A stretch of DNA of 5,310 nucleotides from NCBI GenBank assembly GCA_017446645.1, contig JAFSQO010000176.1:1-5310 (forward strand). The letters are read 5' to 3'. Every line of letters starts with the position of its first letter. The stretch's first letter is position 1. The notes beneath the pieces were generated by a model that was not told the origin of the DNA, searched no databases, and saw nothing but the letters and a program-made list of their open reading frames with translations. This stretch comes from Synergistaceae bacterium (GTDB lineage: Bacteria > Synergistota > Synergistia > Synergistales > Aminobacteriaceae). Below, in pieces: positions 1-5,126 of this stretch. The translations under genes were made by a program, and so were the position numbers.

Positions 1-545
1 CCCTCCCCATTCGCGTAGTTTGACTTAGTCTGAAGGCACGCTTCGACAGCATACAGGTGCCAATTATTGCAGAGTTTCTCGTTAAATGGGAATGATTTAA
101 AGTGTTCGGTATATCCTCCGAAAAAACATTCGTCAACTGTGTCGCATTCCATGAGACCGCCTTCAACGCGCTTTGATCCGGCAAATCCTATCTCACCTGA
201 GTGCTTCCAGACGTGTTTGATATTGGTAAACACACCTTCAGAGTCAAATCTCACACCAGCGACTCCCAATATATCATGAGTGTTAAGGCGTTTGAGATAC
301 GACAAGAATTTTTTCAGGGAGTCAGAATCCTGCAAAACTATATCCTGGTGCGAATATATAACGTACTTAGTCTTGACTTGATTTATTGCAGAATTATACG
401 CTGCTGCACATGACGTGAAAGTTTTGTTGCCGCAGTTATTTATCCCGATAACTTCGCAGGGGATGCTTTGAGAGTTCACAGTTCCGACAAAATCATTGTA
501 CATTTTTTCGTTGTTGTAACAGCACACAATGCTAATTTCGTTCAT
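1..545 (-). CDS. Glycosyltransferase, family-2-like, 3' end outside window (partial)
   Basis: Reading the minus strand from the ATG at 545 gives 181 codons with no stop, running off the left edge, so the C-terminus is missing. The protein opens MNEISIVCCYNNEKMYNDFV, a GT-A nucleotide-sugar-binding beta strand. Next come INNCGNKTFTSCAAAYN (about residues 35-51), YVIYSHQDIVL (61-71), where HQD sits where the metal-binding DxD-like motif is expected, ILGVAGVRF (92-100), and an acceptor-side block with VDECFFGGY (137-145) and FNEKLCNNWHLYAVEACL (154-171). From memory, this order matches the 'glycosyltransferase like family' group (Glyco_tranf_2_5 type), which adds sugars to cell-surface glycans. 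Donor and acceptor cannot be told. There is no signal peptide or membrane segment in the visible part, so it is probably cytoplasmic. It is cysteine-rich. The SD before the ATG is weak (a GTAGAG-like stretch). A strong terminator separates it from the upstream PBP gene, so it is probably a separate transcription unit. Confidence 0.82.
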   Translation of the reverse strand, partial: MNEISIVCCYNNEKMYNDFVGTVNSQSIPCEVIGINNCGNKTFTSCAAAYNSAINQVKTKYVIYSHQDIVLQDSDSLKKFLSYLKRLNTHDILGVAGVRFDSEGVFTNIKHVWKHSGEIGFAGSKRVEGGLMECDTVDECFFGGYTEHFKSFPFNEKLCNNWHLYAVEACLQTKSNYANGE

Positions 546-575
546 GATGCAATATTTTTCTCTACTGCCGTAATT

Positions 576-590
576 TATTCGTGACGAATA
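576..590. repeat. 15-bp perfect palindrome upstream of the glycosyltransferase
   Basis: TATTCGT-G-ACGAATA is an inverted repeat with 7-bp arms around one central base. It lies about 31-45 bp before the glycosyltransferase ATG and downstream of the -10-like box at 616-621, so it would fall in the 5' leader. It could be an operator half-site pair or chance. The loop is too small for it to be an RNA hairpin. Confidence 0.35.
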
Positions 591-615
591 GCAGCAAATC
601 AACCCTCCAGGAGAG

Positions 616-621
616 ATTATA
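616..621 (-). promoter_or_regulatory. Possible -10 box for the glycosyltransferase gene
   Basis: The minus strand reads TATAAT, a full match to the sigma-70-type -10 consensus, just past the T-run of the terminator that ends the PBP transcript. No good -35 is visible 16-18 bp upstream because that stretch is the terminator stem. A start near position 609 would leave a leader of about 64 nt. The location between a terminator and a gene start supports it; the missing -35 weakens it. Confidence 0.35.
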
Positions 622-626
622 CACGC

Positions 627-668
627 AAAAAAAAAATCCCCTGATGAAAATGAAAATTCACCAGGAGA
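627..668 (-). terminator. Rho-independent terminator of the PBP1A transcript
   Basis: Just downstream of the PBP stop, the minus strand forms a 12-bp stem (TCTCCTGGTGAA with TTCATCAGGGGA, including two G-U pairs) around an 8-nt loop. A run of ten T residues follows (627-636). Only 7 bp separate the outer stem from the stop codon at 676. This is a classic intrinsic terminator and it marks the end of the upstream gene cluster. Confidence 0.9.
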
Positions 669-675
669 AAATGCT

Positions 676-3141
676 TTACTCCAGTCCGTACTCCTTCAAT
701 AATTGCCTGTAACGCCTCTCAACTTCGTCAACCTTTGGCTCTTGTCTCTTTGGTGCAGGAGCATTCGGTCTTGGTATTGCTGTCTGAGGCACAGGAGCAC
801 TAACTTGCTGGGGAGCTGCTGCTGCTTCGCTCTTCTTGCTGCCTCCGCCTCCTCCGCCTGAAGACTCGCCGTCACTGTAGCTTCGTCTCGCTAAGTAAGA
901 GTCATCCTGTTCAACAAGAAATAACCTCGGTCCTCTTGGGTCTCTGTCTGCTGCTGCGTAACTTCCTCCGTGAGTCGGACATGACGCTGTAGGCGATTTG
1001 CCCCTGGGGAAGAATAAAGGCACTGCCGGGCAACCTCCGCGAGCCAAGTAACCCGAAGTCCTGCATATAGATAATTTATCGACCTCAACCCACGAAGGAG
1101 GAGGAGCAAAATTTGCAGGGCAATTCATCTCTTGAACAGCAAACGTCATGAACTTCTTCCATACAGGAGCAGCCATAGTTCCTCCAAATGCACGCCGTCC
1201 CATTGTCTTGTGGTCATCGCGTCCGACATATACCGCAGTAGTAAGACCCGGTGCGCCTCCGACAAACCACGCGTCAATAAAGTCGTTGGAAGTTCCAGTC
1301 TTGCCGAAAATATTGTATTTCGGAATTGCCGCAGGTTTTCCAGTGCCTGCCCTTATCGTGTCCTGAAGCATTGAACGTATTGCGTAAGCCGTCTCGTGCC
1401 TCATTGCCTGAGATACTGCTGTCTCTCTGTGCTCTATAACATTGCCGTCCCTGTCTTTGATTTCGCGAATCATTAGGGGTACTATTCTCCTGCCGCCGTT
1501 ATTAAAGCAATTGAACGCCGTAGCCATCTCAAGCGGTGTAAGACTTGCAGAACCTAATGCAACTGATAAGTCGCTGGGTAAATATTTCGTCTCGATACCC
1601 ATGTTGCGAGCCATTCGTAAAATAGAGTCAGTGCCTATATAAGCTGCTACACGGACTGCTACTGTGTTTAGGGAGTTAGTCAAGGCCCTCTGAACCGTAA
1701 CTTCACCGGAATAGCCTCCGCCTGAGTTATGAGGTGACCAGCCTTTGCCCTTTGCACCCTGTTTCTTGAAGGTTATAGGAGCGTCAAGGAAGTGATCGCT
1801 TGGCATTATGTCCTCTTCCATTGCTGCAGCGTAAACTATTGGCTTGAAGCTCGAACCCGGCTGCCTGAACGCCTGAGTCGCCCTGTTGAATTTGCTCTCT
1901 TTGAAATCCTTGCCCCCTACAAGTGCCAGAACTTCTCCGGTCTCTGACTCCAGACATACCAGAGCACCCATGACTGTCTTGTTGAGTCCTTGAATGGCTT
2001 CCCGTGCCTTATCCTGTAACTTAACGTCAAGGGTCGTGTAAATCTGCATTCCCCCTGAGTAGACTTCATCTTTTCCGTAACGCGGCAATAAGTCATTGAA
2101 TAACAAGTGTGATACGAAATACGGTGCCCTGTTGAACTCTTCGATTTTGTTGACCCTGCTCCTGAATTCAAGCTCTTCGTTGTAGGCTGCCTGTCGCTGT
2201 TCACTCGTTATCCAGCCTAAAGTTTCCATTCGGGAGAGCACGTAATTCTGTCGGGCCTTTGCGTTGCTCAAGCTGCTTAATGGGTTATAGCGTCCGGGGT
2301 TAGCGATTAAGCCTGCTAATATTGCTGATTGTGCGAGATCCAAATCCTTTGCTGACTTGTCAAAATAAGTGCGTGCTGCTGTCTCTACTCCCCAAGCTCC
2401 GTGACCGAAGTTAATAGTATTAAGGTAGAGTTCGAGGATTTTGTCTTTTGAGAATAGTTTTTCGAGCCTCATTGCAATTATTATTTCTTTTGCTTTACGA
2501 GTGATGCTCTTTTCGTGTGACAAAAATAAATTTCTTGCAAGCTGCTGGGTGATAGTACTTGCTCCCTGAACTTTGCCTTTTTCGATTATGTCAGTGTATA
2601 ACGCACGAAGTATAGAGCCTATTCTTATGCCTCCATGTTGATAGAATGCAGAGTCTTCTGCTGCAAGGACTGACCTTACGAGCCATGATGATACCTGATG
2701 AAGCTCAAGGGGAGTCCTGTTCTCTATGAATAATCGCGCGATGACTTCGCCGTTCCTGTCATACATGATAGACGGCAGGCTGCTCTTGGGATTTGCAAGT
2801 TCCAACATACTGGGCAGGTCTTCAGAGAGTTTCACGACGTACCAGGCGACTCCTGCACTGACTGCACCTGTAGCTAATAGAACTACAAGCAGAATGGTCA
2901 TGAATAAAATTTTGAGGACAGAAAAACTCTTTTTCCTCTTTTTAGGCTTACTCTGAGGTTTGCGGGGAGCTTCTGTTCTTTCTGCCTTCTCTCGAATCTG
3001 CTGGGCTTCTGCACGTGCTTCGGCCTGTTTTCGAGCCTTGACTCTTGGGTGTGCTCCGAACAATACAGAGTCGGGGTCATTAGAATCTATGCTGTATCGA
3101 GGTCTTTTGTCACGCCGCGAATTATTAAATCGTTCGTCCAT
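676..3141 (-). CDS. Class A penicillin-binding protein 1A (bifunctional transglycosylase/transpeptidase)
   Basis: This 821-residue protein polymerises lipid II into glycan strands and cross-links their peptides at the outer face of the cytoplasmic membrane. Domains in order: a long basic, Ala/Glu/Lys/Arg-rich cytoplasmic tail (1-72); one membrane anchor (about 73-104); a GT51 transglycosylase with AEDSAFYQHGG (161-171, catalytic Glu162), QGASTITQQLARNLFL (192-207) and RKAKEI...LELYLN (215-241); and a transpeptidase with SSFK (430-433, nucleophile Ser430), SLN (490-492) and KTGT (614-617). All expected active-site residues are present, so it should be active and beta-lactam-binding. The C-terminal end has CRTSGYLARGGCP (693-705) and a further Cys721, a Cys pattern often seen in PBP1A tails. 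A Gly6 run (762-767), a Pro/Ala/Gln linker and a charged helix (about 800-821) follow. The ATG at 3141 is preceded by AAGGGA with 9-10 nt spacing. It lies 41 bp after the C39-like gene and is probably co-transcribed with it. The symbol would be mrcA or ponA depending on lineage, so none is assigned. Confidence 0.97.
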   Translation of the reverse strand: MDERFNNSRRDKRPRYSIDSNDPDSVLFGAHPRVKARKQAEARAEAQQIREKAERTEAPRKPQSKPKKRKKSFSVLKILFMTILLVVLLATGAVSAGVAWYVVKLSEDLPSMLELANPKSSLPSIMYDRNGEVIARLFIENRTPLELHQVSSWLVRSVLAAEDSAFYQHGGIRIGSILRALYTDIIEKGKVQGASTITQQLARNLFLSHEKSITRKAKEIIIAMRLEKLFSKDKILELYLNTINFGHGAWGVETAARTYFDKSAKDLDLAQSAILAGLIANPGRYNPLSSLSNAKARQNYVLSRMETLGWITSEQRQAAYNEELEFRSRVNKIEEFNRAPYFVSHLLFNDLLPRYGKDEVYSGGMQIYTTLDVKLQDKAREAIQGLNKTVMGALVCLESETGEVLALVGGKDFKESKFNRATQAFRQPGSSFKPIVYAAAMEEDIMPSDHFLDAPITFKKQGAKGKGWSPHNSGGGYSGEVTVQRALTNSLNTVAVRVAAYIGTDSILRMARNMGIETKYLPSDLSVALGSASLTPLEMATAFNCFNNGGRRIVPLMIREIKDRDGNVIEHRETAVSQAMRHETAYAIRSMLQDTIRAGTGKPAAIPKYNIFGKTGTSNDFIDAWFVGGAPGLTTAVYVGRDDHKTMGRRAFGGTMAAPVWKKFMTFAVQEMNCPANFAPPPSWVEVDKLSICRTSGYLARGGCPAVPLFFPRGKSPTASCPTHGGSYAAADRDPRGPRLFLVEQDDSYLARRSYSDGESSGGGGGGSKKSEAAAAPQQVSAPVPQTAIPRPNAPAPKRQEPKVDEVERRYRQLLKEYGLE

Positions 3142-3155
3142 TTTAAAAATTTCCC

Positions 3156-3176
3156 TTCACAATGATATTTCACAAT
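3156..3176. repeat. Short direct repeat in the C39-like/PBP1A spacer
   Basis: TTCACAAT occurs at 3156-3163 and again at 3169-3176, with a 13-bp period, in the AT-rich 41-bp gap. It overlaps the region of the PBP Shine-Dalgarno. It may be chance in an AT-rich spacer; no function is inferred. Confidence 0.25.
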
Positions 3177-3182
3177 AATATA

Positions 3183-3797
3183 TCACACGCGCTGAAAAAT
3201 TCTTATTATTCCGCCCCTGCGTTCGCTGTGGGTATCGTGAAGGTTCCGGAGACTGAGCCATTTATATTCGCCGTAAGTTACTGTCAGGACGTTGATGTTG
3301 TGCTCGTCAATGATCTCATAACCTGCCAAAATGAACCAGTGCCAGAAAAAGTCTTCGAGTTCATGGTCATAGTGATTCAGCAACAAGAAGGGAACGGGGA
3401 AATTATTATCGATTTGAGTCATTATTGCATGTGAGAAATTTTCGTAGTCAACGCTTCCAGAGAGTCCTTCAAGTATCAACGAGTTATTATGAACGTCATG
3501 AAGATAGTCACTGAAACCGCAGATATAAGTCTCAAGAAAATCAATGCCGTGATAGCGGGGCGATAAATAGTGCTTCATGATGCGGGCAAACCTGACGAAA
3601 TCCATGCGCGTTATATTGTCGCTCCAGAGCTTGTAGAGTGCCCTGAATTTTTCCTGCTTGGCCAGGTACATACAGACATCACAGGCCGTAACAGCTCCGC
3701 AGCCTCCCATGTTCATGTCCCATTCCGGCAGCCAGTCCTGATTGCCTCCCGGTGTGCCTTCGATTGTGAAGTAGTCAAGAATTTTTTTGTTAGTCAT
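3183..3797 (-). CDS. Papain-like/C39-like cysteine peptidase-fold protein, uncharacterised
   Basis: This is a 204-residue protein. The N-terminal block GGNQDWLPEW (17-26) followed by GGCGAVTACDVCMYLA (31-46) has the form of the Gln oxyanion-hole (Gln20) and Cys nucleophile (Cys33) segment of C39/papain-fold peptidases. HWFILAGYE (153-161) supplies the expected His153 on a strand, followed by LTVTYGEYKWLSL (171-183), which resembles the closing beta hairpin of that fold. The third catalytic residue cannot be assigned with confidence. No signal peptide or membrane helix is seen, and there is no attached ABC transporter, so it is not a standard bacteriocin-exporting C39 protein and should act in the cytoplasm. 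Substrate is unknown. An AAAGGAAG stretch lies 13 nt before the ATG, which is rather far; the next in-frame Met (residue 28) would remove the Gln motif, so the ATG at 3797 is preferred. It could also be a non-peptidase member such as a transglutaminase-like or amidase-type protein. Confidence 0.65.
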   Translation of the reverse strand: MTNKKILDYFTIEGTPGGNQDWLPEWDMNMGGCGAVTACDVCMYLAKQEKFRALYKLWSDNITRMDFVRFARIMKHYLSPRYHGIDFLETYICGFSDYLHDVHNNSLILEGLSGSVDYENFSHAIMTQIDNNFPVPFLLLNHYDHELEDFFWHWFILAGYEIIDEHNINVLTVTYGEYKWLSLRNLHDTHSERRGGIIRIFQRV

Positions 3798-3817
3798 TAA
3801 GATTTATGCACTTCCTT

Positions 3818-3843
3818 TTGCATTAATTATATTATATTGCATT
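3818..3843. repeat. Direct repeat TTGCATT flanking -10-like boxes
   Basis: TTGCATT occurs at 3818-3824 and 3837-3843, 19 bp apart (close to two helical turns), on either side of the overlapping TATAAT boxes before the C39-like gene. The spacing would suit a dimeric regulator on one DNA face, but the motif is short and the region AT-rich. Confidence 0.25.
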
Positions 3844-3860
3844 GTGTTCAAGATGTTCAC
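3826..3860 (-). promoter_or_regulatory. Candidate promoter of the C39-like gene/PBP1A pair
   Basis: The minus strand carries two overlapping TATAAT hexamers (3831-3836 and 3826-3831). GTGAAC (3855-3860) lies 18 bp upstream of the first and is a 4-of-6 match to the -35 consensus; it overlaps the stop codon of the SH3b gene. A start around 3824 would leave a leader of about 27 nt. No terminator lies between the two genes, so this may be an internal promoter in a longer transcript. Confidence 0.42.
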
Positions 3861-4696
3861 TTGTTTAAGTATCGTGAGAAGTATCGTTTTTTCTCTGACA
3901 GGGTTAAATTTCTGGGTCTCAGGAACTGCCTTGAAACGTAGCAAGACGGGACTGTTCTCAATGAATCATTTACGATTCTGCCGTAAACATAACACCACTC
4001 ACCGTCTGAAGGTCCTTCGAGGTCAACGAGCAGACAGTCTCCCCTTGATTGGCTTACTTGAAACAGGACTTTATCCTTCCCTAAATAGCCCTCGTTTTTA
4101 CGGACATTGACTCTTTCGCCTCTAACTTCCGCGAAAAATAATTTTGCGTATAACTCAAATAGGAAATGCATTTTTGAAGTTGTGTGAGACCCCATAGCAT
4201 AAAAACCGATTGAATTTATCGTGTTGTTTCGTACAGAGAAAAGAAGAATCCCTCTTGGTGCGTCCGAGTCTTCTTCCAGCTGGTAGACGTAATATATTTG
4301 CGAGGCTGCGTTTTGAGATACGTGTCTCCTGCCAAAGAACGCTTTCAGGTCATCGAGTGATGAGCCGACTTGTATTCCGTCTGCAAAAGTTAATGCGTCG
4401 CTGTCAGTCCAAAAATGCGAGATATAACTTTTTGACCAGGTTTTGTCATTGTACTTGCGAATCAAAACGTAATGGTCATCGTACCATGCTCTTTGATAGA
4501 CCATTTCGTCACCGTCCATTTCGTCTTCAATAAATTCTCTGTCCTGAAAATTATATTCACCGCTCCAGCTGATTTGATTGGCTGCTTCGGTTATGGTTTT
4601 CTCGAAGATTTCAAAATTTCTTTCATGTGAAGCTGCAAAGACTTGGGAAACCAAAAGCAACAAGACTAATACTGCGAGATAAATTTTTGAACGCAT
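3857..4696 (-). CDS. Secreted protein with C-terminal SH3b-like domain, function unknown
   Basis: This is a 279-residue protein starting with a Sec signal peptide: MRSK, then a Leu/Val core to about residue 20, with likely cleavage after VFA (21/22). There is no lipobox Cys. The middle (about 104-167) reads DGIQVGSSLDDLKAFFG, then YYVYQL and ILLFSVRNNTINSIGFYAM. This is a helix-plus-strands layout reminiscent of BamE/BLIP-like half repeats; that comparison is an inference from pattern only. The C-terminal part (about 193-260) has the spacing of a bacterial SH3b domain: VNVR (196-199), KVLFQV, GDCLLVD, DGEWCYV and CYVSRQFL. SH3b domains often bind peptidoglycan or sit next to wall enzymes. There is no catalytic domain, so a binding or scaffold role in the envelope is likelier than enzymatic activity. 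The start is well supported by AGGAGG at 4705-4710, 8 nt before the ATG. It is followed 59 bp later by the C39-like gene. Confidence 0.75.
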   Translation of the reverse strand: MRSKIYLAVLVLLLLVSQVFAASHERNFEIFEKTITEAANQISWSGEYNFQDREFIEDEMDGDEMVYQRAWYDDHYVLIRKYNDKTWSKSYISHFWTDSDALTFADGIQVGSSLDDLKAFFGRRHVSQNAASQIYYVYQLEEDSDAPRGILLFSVRNNTINSIGFYAMGSHTTSKMHFLFELYAKLFFAEVRGERVNVRKNEGYLGKDKVLFQVSQSRGDCLLVDLEGPSDGEWCYVYGRIVNDSLRTVPSCYVSRQFLRPRNLTLSEKKRYFSRYLNK

Positions 4697-4704
4697 TTTA
4701 TTTT

Positions 4705-4738
4705 CCTCCTGAATGAATAACTTTTGCTGCTAATTATA
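4705..4738 (-). promoter_or_regulatory. -10-like box and strong SD for the SH3b-protein gene
   Basis: The minus strand has TATAAT at 4733-4738 and AGGAGG at 4705-4710, the latter 8 nt before the ATG. No convincing -35 lies 16-18 bp upstream, where the antitoxin-like gene ends. The SD fixes the start codon; the promoter call is tentative. No hairpin terminator is visible between the antitoxin-like gene and this one. Confidence 0.45.
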
Positions 4739-4746
4739 ATGCCATT

Positions 4747-5037
4747 TCATTCTAATTCGATATTCTCCCAGCCTTCGAGATCTTCCGGAGTAATTCCGAG
4801 TCGGCGATCCATTTCTTCCTGAGAGATGAGTTTAGACTTATCGAAATTTTTCCAGCGGTCTTCAGCAACAGAACGCAGCTTTATATCTTCGTAATCGTCC
4901 GACATCCTCATATAATCCTCCGGAGTCATCAAGATACACACGGCTGAATCATCGTCATCATTAACGACAAGTTTTGTCCCTGAGCGTCTGACCTCATCGA
5001 ATAATTCATTAGCTCTGCCCTGATTGAACAGCGACAA
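4747..5037 (-). CDS. Phd/YefM-family antitoxin-like protein, orphan, 5' end disrupted
   Basis: The open frame encodes 96 residues from a TTG codon. Such proteins bind the operator DNA with an N-terminal fold and neutralise a partner toxin with an acidic C-terminal tail. Visible here are NQGRANELFDEVRRSGTKLV (5-24), where family members form the DNA-binding dimer, AVCILMTPEDYMRM (32-45), the typical strand-plus-EDY helix, and a charged tail ending DLEGWENIELE that would wrap a toxin. The start is a problem. An in-frame stop lies at 5044-5046, so only TTG at 5037 is possible, yet the perfect SD (GAGGTG) is spaced 8 nt from an out-of-frame ATG at 5045-5047 and 18 nt from the TTG. Removing one base near 5035 would give MSNVSLFNQG, a plausible intact start. 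It is thus either a frameshifted relic, a sequence error, or a gene translated from TTG. No RelE/ParE/Doc-type toxin is next to it on either side within the window. Confidence 0.75.
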   Translation of the reverse strand: MSLFNQGRANELFDEVRRSGTKLVVNDDDDSAVCILMTPEDYMRMSDDYEDIKLRSVAEDRWKNFDKSKLISQEEMDRRLGITPEDLEGWENIELE

Positions 5038-5047
5038 CGTTACTCAT
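5009..5047 (-). other. 12-codon ORF from the SD-supported ATG, overlapping the antitoxin frame
   Basis: Starting at the ATG at 5045-5047 the minus strand encodes MSNVVAVQSGQS and then TAA (5009-5011). The reading frame is offset by one base from the antitoxin frame. Its first residues resemble what would be expected at the antitoxin N-terminus, so this is most likely the original start, cut off by an indel, rather than a separate leader peptide. Translational coupling or a +1 shift are alternatives. Confidence 0.5.
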
Positions 5048-5053
5048 TAAATA

Positions 5054-5082
5054 TTCACCTCTTTATTTTATGTTCGTATGAT
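5054..5082 (+). promoter_or_regulatory. Candidate promoter of the plus-strand secreted-protein gene
   Basis: TTCACC (5054-5059, 4 of 6 to TTGACA) and TATGAT (5077-5082, 5 of 6 to TATAAT) are separated by 17 bp. Initiation would be near 5089, giving a leader of about 38 nt with AGGAGG at 5110-5115. The -35 overlaps the antitoxin SD on the other strand, so the two divergent genes share this 79-bp control region. Confidence 0.45.
5056..5070 (-). promoter_or_regulatory. Antitoxin-like gene Shine-Dalgarno with -10-like box
   Basis: The minus strand reads AGAGGTG (5056-5062), a near-perfect complement to the 16S 3' end. It lies 8 nt from the ATG at 5047 but 18 nt from the TTG at 5037. TAAAAT (5065-5070) is a weak -10 candidate but would place the start inside or at the SD, so the true promoter may lie further upstream. 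Confidence 0.5.
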
Positions 5083-5089
5083 AACATAC
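5076..5089. promoter_or_regulatory. Near-palindrome in the divergent region, possible operator
   Basis: GTATGATAACATAC is a 14-bp inverted repeat with 5-bp outer arms, an A/A mismatch at the sixth pair and a T/A pair at the centre. It sits over the plus-strand -10 and about 30 bp upstream of the antitoxin-like start. Phd/YefM antitoxins repress their own promoters through short palindromes, so an operator role is plausible. It is inferred from position and symmetry only. Confidence 0.4.
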
Positions 5090-5126
5090 CGATTAAATTA
5101 ACCTAACTCAGGAGGCTTTGTAAATC

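Noticed and set aside
67..413. Two plus-strand open frames of 70 codons
   Set aside because: They lie opposite the glycosyltransferase gene, whose minus-strand product shows clear family motifs; the plus frames look like no protein.
627..636. A10 run as a possible phase-variation tract
   Set aside because: It is the U-tail of the minus-strand terminator hairpin, outside any coding frame.
848..863. Repetitive cct/ccg triplets as a possible tandem repeat array
   Set aside because: This short stretch encodes the Gly6 linker of PBP1A with mixed glycine codons; it is not an extended DNA repeat.
1132..1642. Plus-strand open frames within the PBP1A region
   Set aside because: They are antisense to the transpeptidase domain with all its motifs intact, and have no SD or family resemblance.
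3162..3434. Plus-strand frame of 90 codons opposite the C39-like gene
   Set aside because: It overlaps the better-supported minus-strand gene and lacks a convincing SD or recognisable domain.
3787..4110. Plus-strand frame beginning MLVIKIYALPFALIILYCIV, resembling a signal or membrane segment
   Set aside because: The hydrophobic start comes from the AT-rich spacer, and the rest is antisense to the SH3b-protein gene, which has a strong SD and signal peptide of its own.
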